Below are positions 17,158 through 25,753 of a DNA stretch of 40,113 nucleotides, piece by piece (positions within the stretch are counted from its first letter, which is position 1; every line of letters starts with the position of its first letter). This DNA comes from Spirosoma fluviale (GTDB lineage Bacteria; Bacteroidota; Bacteroidia; Cytophagales; Spirosomataceae). The DNA lies in contig CAMCYZ010000008.1 of assembly GCA_945885545.1 (NCBI GenBank), positions 1 to 40,113 on the forward strand. Direction: 5' to 3'. The notes under the pieces were generated by a model that saw only the letters and a program-made list of their open reading frames with translations, searched no databases and was not told where the DNA came from. The position numbers and the translations under genes were made by a program.

Positions 17158-17431
17158 CTATACTTATCCAGGTGCTCAGATAGACATGGTAATAGACCGA
17201 GCCGACCAATGTATAAACCTTTGTGAAGCCAAGTTTACGAAAGAGAATTTTGCAATAGATAAAAACTTTGCCGAGAAATTAAGAATAAAAAAAGCAGTTT
17301 TTAAAATCGCAACAGAAACAAAAAAAGCCCTTTTTACAACAATCTTAACTACTTATCCATCCTTGAAAAATCAATATTATCAGGAAGAAATAGCCAACGA
17401 GGTGACCATGGATAAACTCTTTGAAAGTTGA
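17144..17431 (+). pseudogene. C-terminal fragment of a DUF234-type AAA ATPase
   Basis: From about 17144 the frame reads SEKGDYTYPGAQIDMVIDRA, DQCINLCEAKFTKENFAIDK, then ends TLFES-like with stop at 17431. The GAQID-x-x-IDR-x-D-x-x-I-NLCE-x-K pattern is the PD-(D/E)xK-like C-terminal domain (DUF234) of ATPases of the AAA_14/archaeal-ATPase type; D and E-x-K fit nuclease-like positions. Full proteins are about 380-480 residues; only the last ~95 remain, without the ATPase module or a start codon. It directly abuts the DUF6624 remnant, which marks a deletion junction. Confidence 0.75.
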
Positions 17432-17432
17432 T

Positions 17433-17477
17433 ATACTTGGAGAAATCGATGTTTTTTAGCCACATTTCTCCAAGTAT
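17433..17477. terminator. Perfect 14-bp inverted repeat after the ATPase remnant
   Basis: ATACTTGGAGAAAT (17433-17446), a 17-nt loop with a T6 run, and ATTTCTCCAAGTAT (17464-17477). It starts two bases after the stop codon. Stem strength suggests a bidirectional terminator between the plus-strand remnants and the minus-strand thioredoxin-like gene. There is no trailing U tract, so a protein-binding or mobile-element end role is also possible. Confidence 0.5.
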
Positions 17478-17581
17478 CGACAAGTAAAATATTTATAAAA
17501 TACTAATTACCAAAAAGTTAATAATAAGAAAATAAAGAATTTCAATCACGTTTCAATACCAAAAAAGACCGTTCCCTACCT

Positions 17582-18832
17582 CTACAACTTCTCAATCAAA
17601 GCCGAGAATTTCGTAAGATCAACTTGTGCTTTTGATGCTAAATTTCTTGCTTGTTGGGCATCTGCTTTGGCTTTGGCTAAGTCACCAGATTTTTGGTTTA
17701 GTTTAGCTGACTCAAAATAATACTCCGCCAAAAATTTATCTTCTTTGAGCAAACCTTTGGCTTTGTTTAGCCATGCAGTGGCCTTGGGTGCATAATTTTT
17801 GTTTGGATAAAAATCATTAAAAACTCTGGCAACATACACCAACGACTGCCCATTAGCACCGAATTTCGCAGCCATTCTTTCGCCAATGGCTAATGCTTGC
17901 TCTGGCTTACCTTCTCTTATAAGTGCTTTTAAATCAAACTCCCAAGTTACGTTTTCTATATATTGTCCTGCACCGGATAGGTTCATGTATTTTTTTACCA
18001 GATTCAGCTTTGCAGTTCCATAATTTTGGCCTCTTTGGCTATACAACGAAGACTGTATGATGCCACCCAGAATGTTATTTTCATTACCTGCATGGCCATC
18101 TTTCTTCTCGAACGCTGCTGCTGTAGCTACGTTATTGAACCAATGCACGGCAAAACCATTTTCCATATCCGTTACACATTTCTTGGTCAGCTTCCAGCTG
18201 GTTTCGCTGTTGAGTTGGTCTTTTGGATAGATTTTAAAAACTTCGTCTGCGGCAGTAATGGCCAAGGTGGTGTCCTTCGTAAGCCTCGCATAAGCGGCCA
18301 ACTGTACCAACAAATCTAAAGTTCTGTCGCCTTTATCATATCTGGCTTTGTAATTAGCAGCTCTTTTATCAGGAATTAAAGCAGTTTCAGCAGCCGTCAC
18401 GATAGTTTTTATGTCTGGCGTAACCTCGGCTTGGTGTACAATTTTGCCGTCGCCATCAAAAAACAAAAACTGCGGAAAGCTTGGCAAGTAGATATTTCTG
18501 TCGTTCAAAAACTTCACTTGATCGGCATTGCCCACGTCGAGTTTGTAGTTTATAAAGCTACTGTTGTACTTGGTGGCAACTTCGGTTTTTTTGAAAAATG
18601 GCTCCATACTCTGGCAAACAGGACAAGTCGGCGAATAACACTCTACAAAAAGCAATTTGCCTGAAGCCTTGGCCTGAGCTAGTGCATCGTCAATACTTGG
18701 GTTCCACGTTACCTGAGTTTTGTCAATATTTTCGGTGGAAGCCGTTGTTTGTGTAGTGCTATTTTGCGACTTCGACTGACAGCTTGCAAAAAGCAAAATG
18801 CCGGCTAGGCTCGTAATTTTAAAGAAATTCAT
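17582..18832 (-). CDS. Thioredoxin-fold lipoprotein with TPR-like tail
   Basis: I chose the ATG at 18832 (MNFFKITSLAGILLFASCQS), five codons inside the longest open frame, because it puts the lipobox FASC at the usual distance, with the lipidated cysteine at residue 18. After a low-complexity Ser/Thr linker comes a thioredoxin-like domain (residues ~40-150) with the redox pair SPTCPVCQSM (CPVC), preceded by KLLFVECY and followed by YLPSFPQFLFFDGDGKIV, where the cis-proline position is visible. The last ~250 residues are helical and probably tetratricopeptide-like. It would act in the periplasm as a disulfide reductase or isomerase; substrate unknown. No cytochrome-maturation genes are near. 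Confidence 0.85.
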   Translation of the reverse strand: MNFFKITSLAGILLFASCQSKSQNSTTQTTASTENIDKTQVTWNPSIDDALAQAKASGKLLFVECYSPTCPVCQSMEPFFKKTEVATKYNSSFINYKLDVGNADQVKFLNDRNIYLPSFPQFLFFDGDGKIVHQAEVTPDIKTIVTAAETALIPDKRAANYKARYDKGDRTLDLLVQLAAYARLTKDTTLAITAADEVFKIYPKDQLNSETSWKLTKKCVTDMENGFAVHWFNNVATAAAFEKKDGHAGNENNILGGIIQSSLYSQRGQNYGTAKLNLVKKYMNLSGAGQYIENVTWEFDLKALIREGKPEQALAIGERMAAKFGANGQSLVYVARVFNDFYPNKNYAPKATAWLNKAKGLLKEDKFLAEYYFESAKLNQKSGDLAKAKADAQQARNLASKAQVDLTKFSALIEKL

Positions 18833-18985
18833 TGGAGTAAAAATCATTTTATGCTATTGTTTAAAAAAATGCTCGTAAAAATTGAAAATTATTAAGTTCT
18901 AAACAAATATTTGCTTGTTAATATTCAGTTAAAAGCAAATAATGAGCCAAATATGAATTTGTGTTAAAATACAAATCTTGTTTCG

Positions 18986-19014
18986 TTTGATAGCTTCAAA
19001 ATGTATTAAATTTG
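18986..19014 (+). promoter_or_regulatory. Promoter of the ArsC-family gene
   Basis: TTTG (18986-18989), 17-nt spacer, TAAATTTG (19007-19014), a perfect -7 match. The start codon follows 20 bases later. Confidence 0.6.
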
Positions 19015-19034
19015 CGAGAAAATAAAAACATAAG

Positions 19035-19379
19035 ATGCTAACAGTTTACGGAATTCCGAATTGCGACACAGTAAAAAAATCATTAGATTTTCTAAAAGGC
19101 AAAGGCGAAACTTTTACGTTTCACAATTATAAAACCGAGGGTATTTCAAGAGACAAACTCGAAGAGTGGATGCAACAAATACCACTCGACAAACTCGTAA
19201 ACAAAAAAAGTACGACTTACAAGGGCTTTGACCAAGCACAAAAAGACGCTTTAGAAACTCCTCTGTCTGCCGTAGAATTGATTATGCAAAACACATCGGT
19301 CATCAAACGCCCCATCATAGAAGATCAAAAAGTAGTAGCCGTAGGATTCGACAAAGACCTTTACGAAAAGCTTTTTTAA
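19035..19379 (+). CDS. ArsC/Spx family protein (YffB-like)
   Basis: A 114-residue thioredoxin-fold protein of the arsenate-reductase-like family. It starts MLTVYGIPNCDTVKKSLDFL with the single active cysteine C10 in the PNCDTVKK motif, typical of the YffB subgroup (the Spx group has CxxC, absent here). Further family blocks are FHNYKTEGISRDKLEEW, LVNKKSTTYKGF and the IKRPII stretch with the conserved R-P, ending VGFD. True arsenate reductase activity is doubtful because no arsenic genes are near; YffB-type proteins are glutathione- or thiol-dependent reductases of unclear role. Its stop is two bases from the stop of the convergent GMC gene. Confidence 0.9.
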   Translation: MLTVYGIPNCDTVKKSLDFLKGKGETFTFHNYKTEGISRDKLEEWMQQIPLDKLVNKKSTTYKGFDQAQKDALETPLSAVELIMQNTSVIKRPIIEDQKVVAVGFDKDLYEKLF

Positions 19380-19381
19380 TC

Positions 19382-21106
19382 TTATAAATTCCGCTTTTTA
19401 AGTTCTTTTACCGCAAAATCACAGGCACGTGCCGTGAGAGCCATATAAGTCAGCGATGGGTTTACGCAGTTAGAAGAGGTCATAGCTGCACCGTCGGTTA
19501 CAAAAACGTTCTTACATCCCCACACCTGATTGTGGGCATTGAGTACTGAGGTTTTGGGGTCTCTACCCATGCGAGCCGTTCCCATTTCGTGCTTTGAAAG
19601 CCCGAGATGAAAATCATCCTTTTTGAATGAACGAATATTTTTATAGCCCGCCACTTCCATCAATTCGGCCGCATCGTTTTGCATATCTACACGCATTTTT
19701 TGCTCATTTTCTTTTATCTCGGCATCAAATACTATTTTGGGAATACCAAATTGGTCTTTTTCAGTAGGATGAAGATACATTTGATTGTCTTCATAGGGCA
19801 GGCATTCGCCAAAAGATGTAAGATTTATACCCCAGCCTCCTATCTGAGCTGCTTGTTCTTTTAGATCTGCTCCAAATAGGTTTAGCGGCGTTTGTTTTGA
19901 CCAACTACTTCTGCTGGCACCGCCTTGGAAATCAAATCCACGCAGGTAATCACGTTTGTCGTTACCTATATTTCTGAATCTTGGCATAAAAATACCATTG
20001 GCACGTCGGCCAGTATAATATTTATCTTCAAAACCTTCTACGGTGGCCGATGCACCTACCCTTGAGTGGTGGTCCATGAGGTTTTTGCCCAGCTGACCAC
20101 TGTCATTTCCCAGGCCATTTGGGAATCTAGTTGACTTAGAATTAAGCATGATGGCGGTACTCGCCATAGCCGAGGCATTGATGAAAATGACCTTTGCAAA
20201 ATATTCGGTTACCTCTTTGGTTTCGGCATCTATTACCTCCACTCCATCGGCTTTTTGAGTTTTTTCGTTGAAAATAACCCTAGAAACTATAGAAAATGGC
20301 CTAAGAGTAAGATTCCCCGTTTTCATGGCAGCGGGCAAAGTGGCAGCCTGTGTACTGAAATATCCGCCATAAGGGCAACCCGAAGAGCAGGCATTGCGGT
20401 ATTGGCAAGACACACGACCTAGAGCCGTTTGCTCAGCAGTGGGCTGGGTGATATGAGCCACCCTACCGATGGTGACTATTCGGTCGTTGCCATATTTAGA
20501 TTTTATTTTTTCTTTAAAACTAGACTCTACGCAGTTCATCTGCATGGGCGGCTGAAATACGCTATCGGGCATGTGAGAAATATTATCGTAACTACCGCTT
20601 ACACCTACAAACTTTTCTACATAGGCATACCAAGGCTCTATGTCTTTGTATCTGATGGGCCAGTCGATAGCAATTCCTTCTCGGGCATTGGCCTCGAAGT
20701 CGAAGTCGCTCCACCTAAACACCATACGACCCCAGAGCAAAGACTTGCCCCCTACCCCAGCTCCTCTGTACCAGTCAAAAGGTTTTTTGCTGATGTAAGG
20801 GCTTGTATCTTCAGGAAGCCAAAAATCTTGATTTGCCTCGTTGATAGGGTAGTTGCCCTCAGCAGTTTGTACAGGAAATTTTGCTTTTATCTCTTGGGTT
20901 AGTCTATTGGCATGGTCTAGCTCCCATGGAGCCTTCATAGCATTTTTATAGTCCTCTATATGTTTTATATCTTTCCCTCTTTCGAGCATGAGTACTTTTA
21001 GACCTTTTTCACAAAGTTCTTTGGCCGCCCAGCCACCACTTATGCCCGAGCCCACCACTATGGCGTCGTAGGTGTTTTTTTCTTTGCCTTTGAGGTTTAG
21101 ATTCAT
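19382..21106 (-). CDS. GMC family oxidoreductase
   Basis: A 574-residue FAD enzyme. The dinucleotide motif is YDAIVVGSGISGGWAAKELC (13-32; GxGxxG at 19-24), followed by LMLERGKD. The second FAD segment GVGGKSLLWGRMVFRWS lies at about 116-132. The C-terminal part has SKHEMGTARMGRDP and VTDGAAMTSSNCVNPSLTYM, the family's H-x-x-GT-RMG and N-P-x-x-T-x-x-A patterns. A cysteine cluster CQYRNACSSGCPYGG near residue 235 is typical of the Bacteroidota subgroup that oxidises sugars or polyols. Members are commonly accompanied by a gluconate-2-dehydrogenase-subunit-3-like protein and a cytochrome; neither is adjacent here. No Tat or Sec signal is visible at the N-terminus. Confidence 0.93.
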   Translation of the reverse strand: MNLNLKGKEKNTYDAIVVGSGISGGWAAKELCEKGLKVLMLERGKDIKHIEDYKNAMKAPWELDHANRLTQEIKAKFPVQTAEGNYPINEANQDFWLPEDTSPYISKKPFDWYRGAGVGGKSLLWGRMVFRWSDFDFEANAREGIAIDWPIRYKDIEPWYAYVEKFVGVSGSYDNISHMPDSVFQPPMQMNCVESSFKEKIKSKYGNDRIVTIGRVAHITQPTAEQTALGRVSCQYRNACSSGCPYGGYFSTQAATLPAAMKTGNLTLRPFSIVSRVIFNEKTQKADGVEVIDAETKEVTEYFAKVIFINASAMASTAIMLNSKSTRFPNGLGNDSGQLGKNLMDHHSRVGASATVEGFEDKYYTGRRANGIFMPRFRNIGNDKRDYLRGFDFQGGASRSSWSKQTPLNLFGADLKEQAAQIGGWGINLTSFGECLPYEDNQMYLHPTEKDQFGIPKIVFDAEIKENEQKMRVDMQNDAAELMEVAGYKNIRSFKKDDFHLGLSKHEMGTARMGRDPKTSVLNAHNQVWGCKNVFVTDGAAMTSSNCVNPSLTYMALTARACDFAVKELKKRNL

Positions 21107-21130
21107 TTTGTTAGGTTGAGATATTTATTT

Positions 21131-21138
21131 CAAATATA
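21131..21138 (-). promoter_or_regulatory. Candidate -7 box of the GMC gene
   Basis: TATATTTG on the minus strand, a perfect TAnnTTTG match 24 bases upstream of the start codon. No convincing -33 TTG was found. Confidence 0.4.
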
Positions 21139-21363
21139 ATCAAATACCTTCTTAATTTGTTTTTCGATGAGTTGATTTTGTAATTTTTGTTTTGATTGCC
21201 CTCGTGTGTATCCTCACAGACGAGACGTATGCATAACTTATACGGTTGATGTTTTTGAGGGAAAAACATAAGTGTAATGATGTTTTTGAGAACGCAAACA
21301 TGGAAAAATGATAAAAAAATTAGCAATGTCGGATTTGAAAGTGGTGGCACTTGCTTTTTACTT

Positions 21364-21394
21364 AAAATATTACCAATTTTATGGTAAAATATTT
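21364..21394. promoter_or_regulatory. Palindromic operator-like site upstream of the LexA-like gene
   Basis: AAAATATTACCA (21364-21375) and TGGTAAAATATTT (21382-21394) form an imperfect inverted repeat, differing by a TT insertion, just before the ATG at 21399. It is a likely autoregulatory site for the repressor encoded downstream and overlaps an earlier in-frame ATG (21381). Confidence 0.4.
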
Positions 21395-21398
21395 AGCA

Positions 21399-22166
21399 AT
21401 GAAAAAAATAAGTAAAAATATAGCTCATTTACGCCATTTGAGAGGCATTTCGCAAGAATCATTAGCTGGTGATTTGAACATCACACGGTCGAGACTGAGC
21501 TCATGGGAGGAACACAGAGCAGAACCGCCGATTGATCTTATTATACAATTGGCTGACTATTTTACTGTTTCAATTGACTCACTTCTGAAAATTGATTTGA
21601 CAAAAGTAAACGACCTGAGAGATTTACTCAAGATTGGTGGTAACCGTATATTGTTTCCTGTAATGGTAGACAGCGATGGCAAAGATTTGGTAGAGCTAGT
21701 GCCTATCAGAGCATCTGCGGGCTACCTTCAGGGTTTTAGTGATGAAAACTACATAGAGAGCTTACCTCGAATCTCCTTGCCTTTTACCGACGTTGGCAAG
21801 TTTCGTGGTTTCCCAATTCAGGGCGACTCTATGCCACCGCTGGAGTCTGGTGCTTATGTGATAGGTAAATATGTAGAAGATGTAGCTGATATAAAAGATG
21901 GAAAAACATACGTGGTTTTGACCCAAAACGATGGCTTGGTTTATAAGCGATTATACAATAAAATCGAGAAAGACGGCACCATTCATTTACATTCTGACAA
22001 CAAAGCCTATTATCCTTACCAAATAAAACCCGAGGAGGTATTCGAGCTGTGGAGTTTTGTTTGTAGTCTCAATCCTACCGATAGCCCTATTTCTGATTTA
22101 GTTTATAATGCCATTCAGAATATTCAAGCAGATGTAGTAGAATTAAGGCAGAATAGATTGGGTTAA
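21399..22166 (+). CDS. LexA-like XRE repressor with S24 peptidase domain
   Basis: The start at 21399 (MKKISKNIAHLRHLRGISQE) is preferred over the ATG 18 bases upstream, which lies in a palindrome and adds unusual residues. Residues ~5-62 form an HTH_3 domain (ISQESLAGDLNITRSRLSSW). The C-terminal half is an S24/LexA-type domain, with a putative self-cleavage Ala-Gly in RASAGYLQGF, nucleophile serine in QGDSMPP and general-base lysine in DGLVYKRLY. The architecture is that of phage CI and SOS-type repressors, yet no prophage genes surround it; such lone regulators are common in Bacteroidota. Whether it self-cleaves and what it controls is unknown. Its stop overlaps the stop of the convergent glycosyltransferase by 4 bases. 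Confidence 0.88.
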   Translation: MKKISKNIAHLRHLRGISQESLAGDLNITRSRLSSWEEHRAEPPIDLIIQLADYFTVSIDSLLKIDLTKVNDLRDLLKIGGNRILFPVMVDSDGKDLVELVPIRASAGYLQGFSDENYIESLPRISLPFTDVGKFRGFPIQGDSMPPLESGAYVIGKYVEDVADIKDGKTYVVLTQNDGLVYKRLYNKIEKDGTIHLHSDNKAYYPYQIKPEEVFELWSFVCSLNPTDSPISDLVYNAIQNIQADVVELRQNRLG

Positions 22167-23404
22167 ACCTTGGGGGGTATACTGTTTTTTATCAAAATTA
22201 TATAATCGTAGAAATAAAGAATTGTTACAGTTAAGAAAATTAGCGACACAAACCAAGGCTGAAACCAGAAGGTCTCAAATTGAGCGATATTACCTTTAAG
22301 GATTTTAGATTCCCCTTCCATATTGAGGAAAATTGCCAAACTCACCAAAAAAAACCTCACAATATCTTTGCGTAGCATGGCCAAAGCTCCAGCAAACAGC
22401 ACAAGAGGATGTGAGTAACGTGAGTGCATTTGGGTATTGAAGTAAAAGAAGAAAAGAATAATCAGCACAATGGTCAACAAAACGTTTTCGAAATTAAATT
22501 CAACATCAATATGTTTTCTGAAAATATTGAGACATTTTAGCCCAAAAGGCAACAAAACAAATCCCGAGAGGCCAAAGAACACCATGAGACCATAGGAATT
22601 ATAGCTAAGATTAAATATGCCAAATCCGTCATGGAGCAACTGCGGATTTTTAAATATCAACCACCATACGTTGTAAGCACCCATGCTAACATAAGGATAT
22701 CTACCCACGCTATCAGTAAACGAATTGATGGCTAATTTAAGGTCGCCCGACAAAATAAAGGGAAGAAAAATAAGCATCTGTAGAAATACAGCGGGTAATA
22801 AAGTAGCCAGTATCATCGAAAAAGAATACTTCTTGAGTTCATCAAACAAAATCAGGCAAATAACCGGCAAAAATATAATACCTTGAAACTTGAAATTGAT
22901 ACACAATACCAAAAACAATAAACTCACTATTGGTTTCCTAAGCAATGCATAAGTGATGGAAATAAATGCAAATCCAGTGTGTACGCCATCCATCTGACCG
23001 AATAGAAAGTTGTTATACCAAAATGCGATATTCCCTAAAACCAGAAGCGGAAGCCACATTGAATGTTTCAAATCCCTTAAATCCAATATCTTATAAACAA
23101 AAAATACGCTGACTATCTCAACAAAAAGTACCAAATATTTCAAGTGAAAAACTTTCAGATAAATACTTTCAGGTGATGCATTTATTTTGCTAAAAAACCA
23201 AAGAAAGTAGTGCCACAATGGAGGATAATCTACCTCTAACTTATAAATATTTTGAATACCAAAATGGTTGATATAATTACTCCATGTAATCCAACAATTC
23301 CTATCATTGTTGCCCCAGACATAGCTATTCGGAACGAAATAACATCCTATAACAAAAATTATTGCGTATATTACAATTGTTCTATAATCCTTCGAAATTT
23401 GCAT
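22163..23404 (-). CDS. GT-C type membrane glycosyltransferase (Gpi18/DUF2029-like)
   Basis: A 413-residue protein with about ten membrane segments. The pattern resembles GT-C mannosyltransferases that use polyprenyl-phosphate sugars: an early acidic loop (NNDRNCWITWSNYI), EVDYPPLWHYFLWF with the D-Y-P-P motif, FLFGQMDGVHTGFAF with G-Q-x-D-G, and LCINFKFQGIIFLP, where a K-x-Q-G follows. The D-Y-P-P, G-Q-x-D and K-x-Q order is shared with Gpi18-like and DUF2029 proteins. It would transfer a sugar on the periplasmic side. The lipoprotein gene upstream ends two bases before, so the two form an operon; a decayed copy of the pair lies beyond. Confidence 0.75.
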   Translation of the reverse strand: MQISKDYRTIVIYAIIFVIGCYFVPNSYVWGNNDRNCWITWSNYINHFGIQNIYKLEVDYPPLWHYFLWFFSKINASPESIYLKVFHLKYLVLFVEIVSVFFVYKILDLRDLKHSMWLPLLVLGNIAFWYNNFLFGQMDGVHTGFAFISITYALLRKPIVSLLFLVLCINFKFQGIIFLPVICLILFDELKKYSFSMILATLLPAVFLQMLIFLPFILSGDLKLAINSFTDSVGRYPYVSMGAYNVWWLIFKNPQLLHDGFGIFNLSYNSYGLMVFFGLSGFVLLPFGLKCLNIFRKHIDVEFNFENVLLTIVLIILFFFYFNTQMHSRYSHPLVLFAGALAMLRKDIVRFFLVSLAIFLNMEGESKILKGNIAQFETFWFQPWFVSLIFLTVTILYFYDYIILIKNSIPPKV

Positions 23405-23406
23405 TT

Positions 23407-23766
23407 TTATCTGTTAAGCGTTTTTTGATAATAAACAAATTCCTTATTTACACCATCATAATATTGCAAAGTATTTGTTTTATAGTTTGGGAAAAGTAAT
23501 GATTCGTAATCATTCTCTAATTTAAGCGAATACGACTGCCATTTGTTGTTAGTCCATATACTCTTCCAATTTCCCGATTGATCCAAAACGATAAGAGAAT
23601 CCGTCATTTCGAAATCAATAACAATCTCAGGATATCGACTTTTACAGTTTTTTGCGGCATCCATACAAGCCATATCTACCCATTTACCTTCTAATTGAAA
23701 GGTATTTTGGTGTGATTGACAATTCGTTAATAACAATGCCAAAAAGGCAATAATTTTCGTGTGCAT
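23407..23766 (-). CDS. Small lipoprotein of unknown function
   Basis: A 119-residue protein with a lipoprotein signal (MHTKIIAFLALLLTNCQS; lipidated C16). The mature part resembles a small beta-rich lipocalin-like domain (LEGKWVDMACMD..., SLIVLDQSGNWKSIW, SLKLENDYESLLFPNYK, LQYYDGVNKEFVYYQK). Two cysteines (MACMDAAKNCKSRYP) might form a disulfide. I know no named family for it. It precedes the GT-C gene by two bases and the same partnership appears in the decayed second copy, which suggests a linked function. Confidence 0.75.
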   Translation of the reverse strand: MHTKIIAFLALLLTNCQSHQNTFQLEGKWVDMACMDAAKNCKSRYPEIVIDFEMTDSLIVLDQSGNWKSIWTNNKWQSYSLKLENDYESLLFPNYKTNTLQYYDGVNKEFVYYQKTLNR

Positions 23767-23801
23767 AAAACAAGTTGGGCTATTTGAAGATTTTTTAAAT
23801 T

Positions 23802-23809
23802 CAAATTTA
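23802..23809 (-). promoter_or_regulatory. Candidate -7 box for the lipoprotein-glycosyltransferase operon
   Basis: TAAATTTG on the minus strand is a perfect TAnnTTTG match 35 bases upstream of the lipoprotein ATG. No clear -33 TTG. Confidence 0.45.
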
Positions 23810-24045
23810 AATACAAAATAGCTAGTCTATCTTAGAATAAGATTAGAATTGTATTATAATCAGAAGTTTTTTATGCAACGGTAAATCTGTAGTCAACAAT
23901 TTTTCACGGCAAAAAAAGCACCATATCTATAAAAAATAAAGTAAATGAAAAAACTTTCAGTACTTTTTGTGACAATCACTACGAAGTCGTATAAGTATAA
24001 TACAGTAACCAATAAGAATAGCAACGAAACAAACCGCGGCTGAAA

Positions 24046-25186
24046 CTAGACTGTTTCAAACTCAATTATGTCTCCTTTGAGAATTTTAGAAGCTCCTTCC
24101 ATGTTTAGAAATACTGCCATACTTACCAATAAAAACCTTAGATAGTCTTTCCTCAGAATTGCCAAAGTTCCAGCAAAAAGGACTACGGAGTGAGAATACC
24201 TTGCATGCATCTGTGCATTGAAATAGAAAAATGTCAAAAAAATCAGAATAGTAGCGAGTAAGACATTTTCAAAACTGAACTCGAGTTGGTTTTTTTTATT
24301 GAAAATACCAAAACTCTTTAGCCCAAGTGGCAGAAGAATTAAACCAGATAAACCGAAGAATGTCAATAAGCCTATCGCATTGAAGCTGAAATTGAAAACA
24401 CCAATATTGTCGTTCATGATTTCGGGAAGGGTAAATACCAACGACCAAATGTTGTAAGCCCCCATGCTCACAAAAGGATACCTGCCCATACTTTCTGAGA
24501 AGGAATTGAAAGCGAGTTTTATATCGCCCGTAAGTATTAAAGGTAAGAAAATTATTACCTGTAGAAACAGAACAGGCAGCACTAAGAACACTAATTATTT
24601 AAAACCGTAATGCCTTAATTGATCGAACAAAGTCAAAAATATAATCGGTAAAGATATAATGCCCTGAAACTTCAAATTCACATACAAAATGAAGAAAAGC
24701 AAACTTAAGGTAGGCTTTTTAAAAACTGCAAAAGATAAAGAGATAAAACCCAAGGCGGCAGAAACTCCGTCAACCTGCCCAAAAAATACATTATTGTACC
24801 AAAAAGCTATGTTAAAAAGAATGACCAAGGGTAAAATATAAGACAATGGGTACTTCCTAGATTCTAATATCTTATAAATCAGATATATACTTAGCATTTT
24901 TACAAGTAAGACCAGGTATTTGAACTTGTTGATATTCAGGCAAATCATATCAGAACTGCCCAGTACTTTAGCAATCAACCACAAGAAATAGTGCAACAGT
25001 AGCGGATAATCTACTTGAAGTTTATAAATATTTTGGACCCCGTAATGGAGAATGTAATTACATCATGAAAACCAACAGTTTCGATCATTTTTCCCCCAAA
25101 ACGTACATATCGGAAAGAGGTAAGCACCCAATAATGAATATTATGTTGTATACAGATAATGCCTTTTGGTTTTTAGAGAATTTCAT
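24046..25186 (-). pseudogene. Decayed paralogue of the GT-C glycosyltransferase
   Basis: It begins at ATG 25184-25186 (MKFSKNQKALSVYNIIFIIG) and hits a stop after VLGEK. The equivalents of NDRNCW, NIYKL and VDYP continue in shifted frames with further stops. An open piece follows at 24595-24996 (MHYFLWLIAKVLGSSDMICL..., FFGQVDGVSAALGF, YVNLKFQGIISLP) ending at a TAA, and another at 24046-24591 (LVLPVLFLQVIIFLPLILTG..., SMGRYPFVSMGAYNIW). Together these align from end to end with the intact gene at 22163-23404, ending ILKGDIIEFETV, and it lacks the last ~35 codons. At least three disabling changes are visible. It is not functional. Confidence 0.85.
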
Positions 25187-25550
25187 TTTTTTGATGAATT
25201 TAGTTTTTTACAATAGATGATTTTTTTGTTAACACCATCGGAGTATGCCATCATATTTTTATCATAGATTGGATATAACAATGTTTCGTAGTTATTTTCT
25301 AAAGTTAGCGTAGTGGCACTGTATTTATCACTTGAACAAACGGTCATACTTTTGCCATTGTTATACTGCACCTCTACAGAATCTCCAAGATTACTATCCA
25401 TTTTTATAATGGGAAATCTGCTAGTACAATTCTCTGTAATGCCCTTGCAAGCAACATCAATTCAAATGCCATCACTTGTAAATTAACTATTTCGGTTTTG
25501 GCAGGACGTGAGATACAATAAAGCGGCTATTAGTAAGTGGGGCTTTCTGC
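25183..25550 (-). pseudogene. Decayed paralogue of the small lipoprotein
   Basis: The minus-strand frame from about 25548 reads LLIAALLYLTSCQNRNS, stop, FTSDGI, stop, IDVACKGITENCTSRFPIIK, and then stays open (MDSNLGDSVEVQYNNGKSMT..., LENNYETLLYPIYDKN, YSDGVNKKIIYCKK) to a TGA at 25183-25185. This follows the intact lipoprotein at 23407-23766 block by block, including the SCQ lipobox, the V-D-M/V-AC...NC-SR-P segment and DGVNK. Two stop codons and loss of the initial ATG inactivate it. Its stop overlaps the ATG of the decayed glycosyltransferase, as ATGA. Confidence 0.8.
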
Positions 25551-25621
25551 TTCCAATAAAGAGAAACATAATTTCCTTACGAATATACTTAAAACCTAAA
25601 TATCTTTTTGTTTTCGTGCGT

Positions 25622-25638
25622 GCTTCGTCAGGCGAAGC
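25622..25638. repeat. Hairpin with alternative pairing
   Basis: GCTTCG, TCAGG, CGAAGC pairs as a six-base stem and is followed by TGACCTTTTTTAT. GTCAG...CTGAC can pair alternatively. It looks like a terminator on the plus strand but no plus-strand gene precedes it. Confidence 0.4.
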
Positions 25639-25680
25639 TGACCTTTTTTATATAATGGCATTCCAATACGTAAAACAAGC

Positions 25681-25709
25681 AAGGGTCGAAACGCTTGTTT
25701 TCGACCCTT
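25681..25709 (-). terminator. Terminator of the hexuronate operon
   Basis: AAGGGTCGAAA (25681-25691), 7-nt loop, TTTCGACCCTT (25699-25709): a perfect 11-bp stem 45 bases downstream of the transporter stop, followed on the minus strand by a GCTTGTTTTA stretch. Confidence 0.7.
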
Positions 25710-25753
25710 ATTCTAATGTTTTTTAAAGTTCTAAATACTAGCTCAACAGTGTA

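Noticed and set aside
17433-17477. Insertion-sequence end
   Set aside because: The 14-bp inverted repeat is a single hairpin with no transposase or target duplication, so terminator is the simpler reading.
21111-21350. Minus-strand open frame of 79 codons upstream of the GMC gene
   Set aside because: It overlaps the GMC promoter box and has no family features.
25508-25726. Plus-strand open frame of 72 codons
   Set aside because: It overlaps the decayed lipoprotein and two hairpins and its composition is not protein-like.
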